Source: an uncultured Prochlorococcus sp. (GTDB lineage: Bacteria > Cyanobacteriota > Cyanobacteriia > PCC-6307 > Cyanobiaceae). Taken from it: a stretch of 64,000 nucleotides of DNA. The stretch lies in contig CACHVD010000003.1 of the NCBI GenBank assembly GCA_902583265.1, forward strand, positions 59,544 to 123,543. The letters are read 5' to 3'. The first letter of the stretch is position 1; each line of letters starts with the position of its first letter. The notes under the pieces were generated by a model, which was given only the letters and a program-made list of their open reading frames with translations, ran no database searches and had not been told where the DNA came from. This document shows, piece after piece, positions 55,261 to 64,000 of the stretch. Position numbers and translations under genes: made by a program.

Positions 55261-56721
55261 ATGAAACTTAGGGTAGTAGCAATAATACTATTATTATCTT
55301 TATTAATTTTTTTTGGTTTTAAAAAAGTTTCTGCTAATAAAAATAAGGAGCAAAGTACAAATATTGAGCAACTAAATATATTAAAATATATACCTGAAAA
55401 CAATAAATTATTATTTATTTCAAATTTCGATAGTTTTAATATTGTCGATAATAGTGTAAAAGATAAAAGTCAAAAAAATCAAGATAACTTCTTTTTAATA
55501 CAAGAATCCATATTAGATTACTTAGGTATAGATCTAGGCAAAAATAAAATAGAAGATATCTATAATAATGAACTTATAGTCTCAACTTTTGAAAATAATA
55601 AAAAGCTTAAGGATGATATTTTGATAGTTTTTAAAATTAAGCCAGAAAAAACAATCGAAGATTTACTAAATTTGCCTAATAAAATTGATAATATTGATGA
55701 GATAATTTCAATTAATAGAGAAAACAAAATAAATTTCCTTAATTTTATATACCGAACCAAGGATAATTATATAATTGCCTCATCAGATAAAAAATTAATC
55801 AAAAATAGTATTAACTCCGGCAATAATTTTAAGGAAAAAAAATTTCAATATGAGGGAGAACTTTTTGGACTTAAAAACGAAAAAAATATATTATTTACAA
55901 ATAAATTTTGGGAAAGTATATTTTTTGATAAGGAAATTTTTACTGAGAATAAGGAGGATATAATAGCTACAACATTTGACTTAAAAAATAAACATTTAAT
56001 TTTAAAATCTTATTTACTAAATAATAAAAAAAATATTGATATTTTTACTTACGATCAGTTAAAAAATCAAGAGAATAATTATGAAGATAATCCTGAAATT
56101 TCAATTTTTAATGATATAAAAAATTTTGAAAAATATCTAAAACCTTTAATAAATGATTTTGAACTCAATTTTTTTGAAGAGTTTAATCAAAATGAGAATC
56201 AAAACATTTTAATTCTCAATTCAAATAAAGATTGGCTTATTACATTTGAAAAAAATAATGAAGATCAATTTGATTTAAGTGCTTTGAAAAAACTAAAAGA
56301 TTTCAACAAATATACTTTGAAACAAAATGAAGATATTTATTCGATATATTCCAAAGATATTCTTGAAGAAAAAGACGATGTTATAAAACAATTAACTTAT
56401 GAAAATATCTATTTAATAGAATCAGGAGGTTTACAAATCATAAGCAATCATTTAATTGATGGAAAAAAACTAGAGAAAATATCAAAAAAATTCTTTAACC
56501 TAAAAAGTAATAAAGATAAATCTGCTTTTCTTTATTCAAAAGTTAATATCAAAAATGGTAATTTTAATAAAATTGAATATTTTACTAATTTGCAGGATCT
56601 TAACTTTCTCATCAGAAATATATTAAGAATATCAAATGAAGAATCGCTAGAAATCATAAGTCAATCATTTCCTGAAAAAAATCCAATTCTTTATAAAGAA
56701 ACAATATTAAAAATTCTTTAA
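55261..56721 (+). CDS. Low-complexity hypothetical protein with N-terminal TM segment (possibly DUF3352-like)
   Basis: 486 aa ORF, N-terminal hydrophobic segment VVAIILLLSLLIFFGF, remainder N/K/I/E rich; ATG 55261 preferred over TTG 55255. Confidence 0.7.
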   Translation: MKLRVVAIILLLSLLIFFGFKKVSANKNKEQSTNIEQLNILKYIPENNKLLFISNFDSFNIVDNSVKDKSQKNQDNFFLIQESILDYLGIDLGKNKIEDIYNNELIVSTFENNKKLKDDILIVFKIKPEKTIEDLLNLPNKIDNIDEIISINRENKINFLNFIYRTKDNYIIASSDKKLIKNSINSGNNFKEKKFQYEGELFGLKNEKNILFTNKFWESIFFDKEIFTENKEDIIATTFDLKNKHLILKSYLLNNKKNIDIFTYDQLKNQENNYEDNPEISIFNDIKNFEKYLKPLINDFELNFFEEFNQNENQNILILNSNKDWLITFEKNNEDQFDLSALKKLKDFNKYTLKQNEDIYSIYSKDILEEKDDVIKQLTYENIYLIESGGLQIISNHLIDGKKLEKISKKFFNLKSNKDKSAFLYSKVNIKNGNFNKIEYFTNLQDLNFLIRNILRISNEESLEIISQSFPEKNPILYKETILKIL

Positions 56722-56847
56722 ATTAAATTTATTCAAACAAGCTTAAAACGCAATCATTTTAATTGTTTGTGAAATTAATATCTTGTGGTTAATTAAAAAT
56801 TATTTGACTATCTTTAATCTATAAGTATTTGAAATTGAATTAAGCAA

Positions 56848-57993
56848 TTGGATAACAAGAAACTAATTTTAAAACCAGGATTAGAGGGTGTCCCAGTTAC
56901 TAATTCATCTATCTGTGATATTGACGGCAACAAAGGTAAATTATTGTACAGAGGCTATTCCATTGAGGAACTATCCAAAAAAAGCAGTTTTTTAGAAACT
57001 GCTTATCTATTAATTTGGGGGGAATTGCCCACAGCTATTCAACTAAGAGATTTCGAACAAGAAGTTCAGATGCATCGAAGATTAAGTTTTAGAGTCAGAG
57101 ATATGATGAAATGTTTCCCTGCGACAGGACATCCTATGGACGCTCTTCAATCTAGCGCAGCTTCTTTGGGACTTTTCTATTCACGTAGAGCAATAGATGA
57201 TCCTAATTACATCTACAACGCAGTGATAAGACTAATCGCAAAAATACCCACTATGATCGCTGCATTTCAACTTATTAGAAAAGGACAAGACCCAATTCAA
57301 CCTCGTGATGATTTAACTTACTCATCAAATTTTCTTTACATGCTTACTGAAAAAGAACAAGATCCCATAGCAGCAAAAGTTTTTGATAGGTGTCTAATTC
57401 TACATGCCGAACATAGTTTAAACGCGAGTACATTCAGCGCTAGAGTAACTGCGAGCACTCTTACAGACCCATATGCTGTCATTGCATCTGCAGTAGGAAC
57501 CCTTGCTGGCCCGCTTCATGGAGGAGCAAATGAAGATGTGATTGCAATGTTGGAAGAAATCAAAACTCCAGAAAATGCTGCTTCTTTTTTAGATAAAGCG
57601 ATAAAAAATAAAAGTAAAATAATGGGCTTCGGTCATAGAGAATATAAAGTCAAAGATCCAAGAGCAATTATTCTTCAAAAGCTGGCAGAAGAACTATTTA
57701 TTAGATTTGGAGCAGATGAAATGTATGAAGTTGCTAAATCTTTAGAGGCAGAGGCAATACCAAGACTTGGCCCGAAGGGTATATTCCCTAACGTTGACTT
57801 TTATTCTGGTCTTGTTTATCGAAAACTTGGTATTCCACGTGATTTATTTACTCCAATTTTTGCCATTTCTAGAGTTGCAGGTTGGTTAGCTCATTGGAGA
57901 GAGCAACTTGGGGCAAATAGAATTTTTAGACCATCGCAAATATATACAGGTTCAGCTCCAAGGGATTGGATCAGATTAGAAAATAGAGAATAA
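56848..57993 (+). CDS. gltA: Citrate synthase
   Basis: LLYRGYSIEELSKKS, LHAEHSLNASTFSARV, GPLHGGANEDVIAMLEEI, MGFGHREYKVKDPRA; TTG start. Confidence 0.98.
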   Translation: MDNKKLILKPGLEGVPVTNSSICDIDGNKGKLLYRGYSIEELSKKSSFLETAYLLIWGELPTAIQLRDFEQEVQMHRRLSFRVRDMMKCFPATGHPMDALQSSAASLGLFYSRRAIDDPNYIYNAVIRLIAKIPTMIAAFQLIRKGQDPIQPRDDLTYSSNFLYMLTEKEQDPIAAKVFDRCLILHAEHSLNASTFSARVTASTLTDPYAVIASAVGTLAGPLHGGANEDVIAMLEEIKTPENAASFLDKAIKNKSKIMGFGHREYKVKDPRAIILQKLAEELFIRFGADEMYEVAKSLEAEAIPRLGPKGIFPNVDFYSGLVYRKLGIPRDLFTPIFAISRVAGWLAHWREQLGANRIFRPSQIYTGSAPRDWIRLENRE

Positions 57994-58068
57994 TATTTGC
58001 AGCTTTTCATAAAAAACACACATATTGAGTGTGACGAGTTAATCTATTAAGTAAATAACTTCAAAATT

Positions 58069-59187
58069 TTGGAATACGGACTTGATCTCGAATATAGTTT
58101 TAATGAATTCTTAAAAGGTTTTGGCCTTTCTAGTGAGATCGCACATATAATTTGGCTCCCTCTACCTATGCTTTTGGTTTTAGTTGCCGCAGTTGTTGGA
58201 GTTTTAGTAACAGTTTGGCTTGAAAGAAAGATTTCTGCTGCTGCTCAACAAAGAATAGGACCAGAATATGCAGGAGCTCTTGGTGTACTCCAACCAATCG
58301 CAGATGGTCTTAAGCTATTAGTTAAAGAGGATATTATTCCTGCTAAAGCAGATGGAATTCTCTTCACTGCAGGACCTATATTAGTTCTTGTCCCAGTTAT
58401 TCTCTCTTGGTTAATTGTTCCTTTTGGACAAAATCTTCTTATAAGTAATGTTGGTATTGGAATATTTCTATGGATTGCTTTGAGTAGTATTCAACCAATT
58501 GGTCTTCTTATGAGCGGTTATGCATCAAATAACAAATATTCATTATTAGGTGGATTAAGAGCAGCTGCTCAATCTATAAGTTATGAAATACCATTAGCTT
58601 TATCTGTACTGGCTATTGTACTAATGACTAATTCTCTAAGTACTATTGACATTGTTAACCAACAAAGTGGAGCTGGAATACTAAGTTGGAATATTTGGAG
58701 ACAACCAGTTGGCTTTATAGTTTTTTGGATTTGTGCACTTGCAGAATGTGAACGACTCCCATTTGACTTGCCTGAAGCTGAAGAAGAATTAGTTGCGGGC
58801 TACCAAACTGAATATGCGGGAATGAAATTCGCATTATTTTACCTTGGTAGCTACATCAATCTAATTCTTTCAGCTTTATTGGTATCAATACTTTATTTGG
58901 GAGGATGGGGTTTTCCTATACCTGTAGAAGTAATAGCTAAATTTCTTAATTTGCCAATTAATGCACCATTTATACAGGTTTTCACTGCATCAATAGGAAT
59001 TGTAATGACTGTATTGAAAGCTTATCTTTTAGTTTTCATTGCAATATTATTACGTTGGACAACTCCTAGAGTAAGAATAGATCAGCTTTTAGATCTAGGA
59101 TGGAAGTTTCTTCTTCCAATTTCTCTTGCTAATCTTTTGATAACTGCTGGATTAAAACTTGCTTTTCCGCAATTCTTTGGTGGTTAA
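58069..59187 (+). CDS. ndhA: NAD(P)H-quinone oxidoreductase subunit 1
   Basis: [49 protein letters not shown] start. Confidence 0.98.
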   Translation: MEYGLDLEYSFNEFLKGFGLSSEIAHIIWLPLPMLLVLVAAVVGVLVTVWLERKISAAAQQRIGPEYAGALGVLQPIADGLKLLVKEDIIPAKADGILFTAGPILVLVPVILSWLIVPFGQNLLISNVGIGIFLWIALSSIQPIGLLMSGYASNNKYSLLGGLRAAAQSISYEIPLALSVLAIVLMTNSLSTIDIVNQQSGAGILSWNIWRQPVGFIVFWICALAECERLPFDLPEAEEELVAGYQTEYAGMKFALFYLGSYINLILSALLVSILYLGGWGFPIPVEVIAKFLNLPINAPFIQVFTASIGIVMTVLKAYLLVFIAILLRWTTPRVRIDQLLDLGWKFLLPISLANLLITAGLKLAFPQFFGG

Positions 59188-59255
59188 ATTTAAGTAAAAA
59201 TACTTAAATTTAAAATTATTCCACTAAAATAAAATAACTAAGTAAATTATTCAAA

Positions 59256-59882
59256 ATGAACAATTTCCTTCAACAAATAAATAGCTATATCAAAGAAGCA
59301 TTTAATGCTGGCAAATATTTATACAATGGTATATCGGTAACTTTTGATCATCTTCGCAGAAGACCTGTCACTATCCAATATCCATATGAAAAATTAATAC
59401 CTTCTGAAAGATATAGAGGAAGGATACATTATGAATTCGATAAATGTATTGCTTGTGAAGTTTGTGTAAGAGTATGTCCCATAAATCTCCCAGTAGTTGA
59501 TTGGGTAATGAATAAAGAAACAAAAAAAAAGGAACTTAGAAATTATTCAATAGATTTTGGAGTTTGTATATTTTGCGGAAATTGTGTTGAATATTGCCCA
59601 ACTAATTGTCTATCAATGACCGAAGAATATGAATTAGCTACTTTCGATAGACACAATCTAAATTTCGATAATATCGCACTTGGTAGACTCCCTACAAACG
59701 TTACAACGGATCCATCAGTTAAACCTCTAAGAGAACTTGCCTATCTCCCTAAAGGTGTTATGGACCCTCATGAAATCCCAGATTCAAATATTAGAGTTGG
59801 TAAATTACCTGAGGAAGTCTATGATTGGATGAGACCTGAATCCAAAGAAAATAAAGATAAAATTTCTAATCCAGCTAATTAA
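59256..59882 (+). CDS. ndhI: NAD(P)H-quinone oxidoreductase subunit I
   Basis: Two 4Fe-4S motifs [12 protein letters not shown] and [12 protein letters not shown]. Confidence 0.98.
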   Translation: MNNFLQQINSYIKEAFNAGKYLYNGISVTFDHLRRRPVTIQYPYEKLIPSERYRGRIHYEFDKCIACEVCVRVCPINLPVVDWVMNKETKKKELRNYSIDFGVCIFCGNCVEYCPTNCLSMTEEYELATFDRHNLNFDNIALGRLPTNVTTDPSVKPLRELAYLPKGVMDPHEIPDSNIRVGKLPEEVYDWMRPESKENKDKISNPAN

Positions 59883-59895
59883 TTTCCTCTAATTT

Positions 59896-60495
59896 ATGTC
59901 CATTGCAATTACGACACAATTTATTTGTTTTACTGTTCTATCTTTAGTTGTCATTATTGGAGCACTTGGTGTTGTATTGCTTGAGAGTATTGTTTATTCA
60001 GCATTTCTTCTAGGAGGAGTTTTTATGAGTGTTGCTGGATTATATCTACTTTTAAATGCAAGTTTTGTTGCTGCAGCACAAGTTTTAGTTTATGTGGGTG
60101 CAGTAAATGTATTAATAATTTTCGCCATTATGTTAGTCAATAAAAAAGAAGATTTAAAGCCCATTAATGACATTAAATCTAGGAGAATCATATCAACATT
60201 AATATGTTTAACACTACTCAGCCTTTTAATAAGAGTTGACTTGACCAATGTATGGAACGTAGCAAGTCCACAAAACTCAATAGGAGAAGAATCAACTATT
60301 AGAATAGGGGAGCATTTATTTAGTGATTATTTACTCCCATTTGAAGTAGCTTCAGTTTTACTTTTAATGGCAATGATTGGAGCTATAGTTTTAGCTAGAA
60401 GAGATGTAATGAGCAGGGATATTTCAACTGGATTACCTGTTGATCAAGAGTTAATTGAAAAATCATCAGAACCATTGCTAACAAATAAAAATTAA
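59896..60495 (+). CDS. ndhG: NAD(P)H-quinone oxidoreductase subunit 6
   Basis: FVAAAQVLVYVGAVNVLIIFAIMLVN, ndhA-I-G-E order. Confidence 0.97.
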   Translation: MSIAITTQFICFTVLSLVVIIGALGVVLLESIVYSAFLLGGVFMSVAGLYLLLNASFVAAAQVLVYVGAVNVLIIFAIMLVNKKEDLKPINDIKSRRIISTLICLTLLSLLIRVDLTNVWNVASPQNSIGEESTIRIGEHLFSDYLLPFEVASVLLLMAMIGAIVLARRDVMSRDISTGLPVDQELIEKSSEPLLTNKN

Positions 60496-60510
60496 CCTTT
60501 TAACTTTCTT

Positions 60511-60834
60511 ATGATGAGTTTAGAATCAATTCCTATTCAAGCTTTTTTGATAGTATCTTCAGTACTATTTTGTATTGGTATCTGGGGATTATTAAATAGC
60601 AGAAATGCAGTTCGAGTACTAATGAGTATTGAACTAATGCTCAATGCAGTAAACATAAACCTGATGACTTTTTCTTCTTATATTGATAATAATTTAATTC
60701 AAGGACAAGTTTTTACAATTTTTGTTATTACCGTTGCTGCTGCAGAAGCGGCCGTTGGATTAGCTATTCTCTTATCTCTTTACAGAAATAGGGTGACAGT
60801 AGATATGGAAAGTTTTAATTTATTAAAATGGTAA
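60511..60834 (+). CDS. ndhE: NAD(P)H-quinone oxidoreductase subunit 4L
   Basis: RNAVRVLMSIELMLNAVNINLMTFS, FVITVAAAEAAVGLAI. Confidence 0.98.
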   Translation: MMSLESIPIQAFLIVSSVLFCIGIWGLLNSRNAVRVLMSIELMLNAVNINLMTFSSYIDNNLIQGQVFTIFVITVAAAEAAVGLAILLSLYRNRVTVDMESFNLLKW

Positions 60835-60843
60835 AAGCATTAG

Positions 60844-61755
60844 ATGAAACTTTCATTAGTGCTTATTATATATCGTTCAGATAGTTCTATAGCTAAAAAG
60901 GCTTCTAAATTCTGTGAAGAAGTCCTTAAAGACAAAAATATTAAATCAATAAGATTAGAAAGTGATTTTAATAAAGATGAAATTGAAAAATATCTTTTTA
61001 ATTCAGAATTTCAACCAAATATTGGCATAGTTCTTGGTGGAGATGGAACCTTCCTAAAATGTGCCAATGCATTAGCGGATTATGATATTCCTTTATTAAG
61101 CATTAATATTGGTGGAAATTTGGGATTCCTTACTCAAGAAAAAGATTTTTTATTTGACAAATCTTTTATTGAAATTCTCGAAAAAGAAGAATATATAATT
61201 GACTTCCGTAATAGATTAAATTGTAATATTTATACTAGTTGGACAAATCATGAGAAAAAAATTATTAAAAGCTACGACGCATTAAATGATTTTTATTTTA
61301 AATCTGTTGAAGAGGATTTTTCTCCCACCAATCAAATACAAATTGAAATCGATAATGAGAAGGTTAATGAATATAAAGGGGATGGATTGATTATATCTAC
61401 ATCTACTGGTTCAACAGCATATTCAATGGCTGCAGGCGGTCCAATAGTTCACCCTAGTGTAGATGCAATGATAATTAACCCTATATGCCCAATGAGTTTA
61501 GCTAGTAGACCAATAGTTATACCAAATACAAGTAAGGTAATCATTAAACCAGTAAAAAAAAGTAAAGGAGCAATTAAATTATGGAGAGATGGTTCAAAAT
61601 GTATGACCATAAAGGAAACTTATTATTGTGAGATCAAGAAAGGTAACTCACCCTGCAAAATTATAAAGTTTAAACAAAGCGCGAACTATTACAACACCTT
61701 AATAAAAAAACTTGATTGGAAAGGTGATTTATCTCTAAAAAATCCAAAAAATTAA
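60844..61755 (+). CDS. nadK: NAD kinase
   Basis: [53 protein letters not shown]. Confidence 0.97.
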   Translation: MKLSLVLIIYRSDSSIAKKASKFCEEVLKDKNIKSIRLESDFNKDEIEKYLFNSEFQPNIGIVLGGDGTFLKCANALADYDIPLLSINIGGNLGFLTQEKDFLFDKSFIEILEKEEYIIDFRNRLNCNIYTSWTNHEKKIIKSYDALNDFYFKSVEEDFSPTNQIQIEIDNEKVNEYKGDGLIISTSTGSTAYSMAAGGPIVHPSVDAMIINPICPMSLASRPIVIPNTSKVIIKPVKKSKGAIKLWRDGSKCMTIKETYYCEIKKGNSPCKIIKFKQSANYYNTLIKKLDWKGDLSLKNPKN

Positions 61756-62232
61756 ATGGCCTTAGAAATAGAAAGACGTTTTCTTATAAAAAATGATAAC
61801 TGGAGAGAATTCATTACCGAAAAAATTTTTATTGAGCAAGGATACTTATCAAAAAGCTTAGATAATTGGATTATTAGGATAAGGTTTACAGGTAAAGACT
61901 TTAAAATTGCTTTCAAAAAACATATAAAAAGCTTTACCAACTTCGAATTTGAATACTCCATTCCACAAAAAGATGGTGAAACTATAATGTCAAATCTTTC
62001 AAATACAATTAAAAAAGAAAGATTCTTTTTAGAAGTTGAAAAAAAGTGTTGGATTATAGATTGTTTTAAAGAAAATAATTATCCACTTGAAATTGCCGAA
62101 ATAGAACTATCGAATGAAGAGGAAGATTTAAGTCTTCCATCTTTCATTTCAAAAGAAATTACTGGTCTAACAGATTACTCAAATTTCAGTCTTGCTAACA
62201 AACCTTTTTCAACATGGAATGATTGCATTTGA
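61756..62232 (+). CDS. CYTH/TTM-like domain protein
   Basis: N-terminal ALEIERRFLIKN, IEQGYLS, EIAEIELSNEEEDL; ATG immediately follows nadK stop codon. Confidence 0.88.
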   Translation: MALEIERRFLIKNDNWREFITEKIFIEQGYLSKSLDNWIIRIRFTGKDFKIAFKKHIKSFTNFEFEYSIPQKDGETIMSNLSNTIKKERFFLEVEKKCWIIDCFKENNYPLEIAEIELSNEEEDLSLPSFISKEITGLTDYSNFSLANKPFSTWNDCI

Positions 62233-62314
62233 CAACTATCAAAAATCACTAGTCAAAAGAGCCACCTTTCCTTTATATTTTCTTTATATTTATAATGAAT
62301 TTTTTCTTCCACAA

Positions 62315-62500
62315 ATGTATGGTCTCTACGATAAGGAGGGGGTATTAAGATTTGTTGATTCAGACAAAGATGCTTGCATTGCATATGCTGAACTTTTCGA
62401 ATTAAGTTCTACAAATTATTGTTTAATGGATTTAGATAACGATATAAAAAAAGTACAAGTTACTAATCTTGGTCAGAATCTGGGAGTGAACAACAATTAA
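62315..62500 (+). CDS. small hypothetical protein (61 aa)
   Basis: MYGLYDKEGVLRFVDSDKDACIAYAELFELSSTNYCLMDLD; internal ATG 62315 preferred over the long frame from 62192 that overlaps the CYTH gene. Confidence 0.6.
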   Translation: MYGLYDKEGVLRFVDSDKDACIAYAELFELSSTNYCLMDLDNDIKKVQVTNLGQNLGVNNN

Positions 62501-62741
62501 ATCCATCTCTACAAATCTTTCCATTATCCATAGCCCAATTCAAAAGTGCTACTCTATTTTTTGAACCTGTTTTTGTAAACATATTACTTACATGATTATC
62601 AACAGTTCTTTTACTGATAGTAAGTTTTACAGCAATTTCTTGATTTGTAAGCCCATCAGCTACAAGATCTATGATTTCCATCTCTCTTGTTGAGAGACCC
62701 ATCATATCAATGTTGTTTACTTCTTCTTCAACCATTTGCAT
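62463..62741 (-). CDS. pedR: Small LuxR-type HTH regulator, PedR-like
   Basis: LSTREMEIIDLVADGLTNQEIAVKLTISKRTVDNHVSNMFTKTGSKNRVALLNWA, C-terminal Cys-containing tail KICRDGFNCCSLPDSDQD. Confidence 0.82.
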   Translation of the reverse strand: MQMVEEEVNNIDMMGLSTREMEIIDLVADGLTNQEIAVKLTISKRTVDNHVSNMFTKTGSKNRVALLNWAMDNGKICRDGFNCCSLPDSDQD

Positions 62742-62818
62742 TTAAACAGTTCCTTTTTTATATTAATTAAGTTTAGCAATCTCAGTACACTTGTTAACTA
62801 AGTAGGAAACAAACGAAA

Positions 62819-63709
62819 TTGAAATCAAAACTTCAGGAGACTTTAGAAAAAAAATCTAAAGTAATAACGGCAGAGTTAATGCCCCCCCGAGGTGGGAGCC
62901 CCGTAAGATCTCTTAAGATAGCACAACTTTTGAAAGATAAGGTACATGCTGTTAACATTACTGACGGCAGCAGAGCTGTAATGAGAATGTGCAGCTTGGC
63001 AATGTCCAAACTATTACTGGAAAATGGGATAGAACCAGTAATGCAAATATCTTGTAGAGATCGTAATAAAATTGCTTTACAATCAGACATTCTTGGAGCA
63101 AATGCTTTAGGAATTAAGAACATTTTATGCATTACAGGTGATTCAGTAAAAGCAGGGGATCAACAAGATGCAAAAGCTGTGCACGAGTTTGAATCAGTTA
63201 GATTGCTTCAACAAATTCAGGCTTTTAATAAAGGAATTGATCCTACTCTTGGAGAACTTTCCGATAAAAAAACACTTTTATTTACAGGGGCTGCAGCTGA
63301 TCCAAGTTGCAGAAATAAAAGAAGTTTAGAAAATAGAATAAGGAAGAAAAAAAAGGCTGGAGCTGGGTTCATACAAACTCAAATGGTGATGGAAAGAGAA
63401 AATTTGATTGAATTTTGTGAAAAAATTAGCAACCCCCTTGAAATTCCTGTAATTGCGGGTGTATTCCTTTTAAAATCTTACAAAAACGCTCTCTTTATTA
63501 ACAAATATGTTCCTGGTGCAAACATCCCTGAAAATATCTTAAATCGTCTTAAAAATACTAAAGAACCTTTACAAGAAGGGATTCAAATTGCAGCTGAACA
63601 AGCTAGAGATTTTATCAATATCGCAGATGGTGTTCATCTAATGGCAGTTAAAGCAGAACATTTAATCCCTGAAATTCTTAAAAAAGCTGATCTTAATCTG
63701 GAATATTAA
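62819..63709 (+). CDS. metF: Methylenetetrahydrofolate reductase
   Basis: VITAELMPPRGG, HAVNITDGSRAVMRM, ILCITGD, AGAGFIQTQMV; TTG start. Confidence 0.94.
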   Translation: MKSKLQETLEKKSKVITAELMPPRGGSPVRSLKIAQLLKDKVHAVNITDGSRAVMRMCSLAMSKLLLENGIEPVMQISCRDRNKIALQSDILGANALGIKNILCITGDSVKAGDQQDAKAVHEFESVRLLQQIQAFNKGIDPTLGELSDKKTLLFTGAAADPSCRNKRSLENRIRKKKKAGAGFIQTQMVMERENLIEFCEKISNPLEIPVIAGVFLLKSYKNALFINKYVPGANIPENILNRLKNTKEPLQEGIQIAAEQARDFINIADGVHLMAVKAEHLIPEILKKADLNLEY

Positions 63710-64000
63710 TCAAATCAGTGCCTAGCAATTCTGCCATTGCCTTCTGATGTGGAGATGGCTCAGTCATATCAGACCTTCTAGAATCTGTAATCAACCAGTC
63801 CAAAGATGCATCTTGCAAATCGAAGTGATTTCCATTTTTACCCACACAGTAACGGCCAAATACTAATTTATCGACCAGTCGAACACCTTTACCAATTTTG
63901 GAATAATCAAAAATAATTGAATTATCAATTGTTGCACCTTCGCAAATACAACAACTTGGTCCAATCATTGCAGGTCCAATAATTGTTGCGCCATCTTCTA
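63693..64000 (-). CDS. C-terminal part of a sugar-nucleotidyltransferase with left-handed beta-helix repeats (truncated by window edge)
   Basis: Reading frame stays open to the window end (...GATIIGPAMIGPSCCICEGATIDNSIIFDYSKIGKGVRL), hexapeptide-type repeats. Confidence 0.75.
   Translation of the reverse strand, partial: EDGATIIGPAMIGPSCCICEGATIDNSIIFDYSKIGKGVRLVDKLVFGRYCVGKNGNHFDLQDASLDWLITDSRRSDMTEPSPHQKAMAELLGTDLINIPD

Noticed and set aside
62192-62314. Upstream extension of the 102 aa ORF
   Set aside because: Overlaps the end of the CYTH gene and shifts to unrelated composition; ATG at 62315 gives a cleaner small protein

Overview
This 64 kb window is AT-rich, gene-dense cyanobacterial chromosome. 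Gene content (bicA-sbtA-sbtB, chlM, ndhA-I-G-E, ndhH, the men/phylloquinone cluster, PedR-like regulator) and protein style point to a high-light Prochlorococcus; that assignment is recognition-based inference, with no database search done. It is almost wholly core housekeeping sequence: translation and ribosome biogenesis, a secE-nusG-rplK-rplA-rplJ-rplL block, bicarbonate uptake, quinone synthesis, NDH-1 subunits, and amino acid, cofactor and central carbon genes. I found no CRISPR array, transposase, integrase, phage module, rRNA or convincing tRNA, and no obvious new multi-gene defence or mobile system. The best leads are smaller: (1) a complete programmed +1 frameshift in prfB that the ORF track misses; (2) a thioredoxin-reductase-like flavoprotein with a CATC motif but degenerate NADPH-binding motifs (DDOR-like); (3) an SbtB lacking the C-terminal redox-loop cysteines; (4) a secreted metallo-beta-lactamase-fold protein lacking the HxHxDH metal motif; (5) structured leaders upstream of rplJ and rplA; (6) a G8 tract inside mutS2; (7) an orphan fused ABC ATPase; and (8) several lineage-specific small or low-complexity proteins and intergenic inverted repeats.
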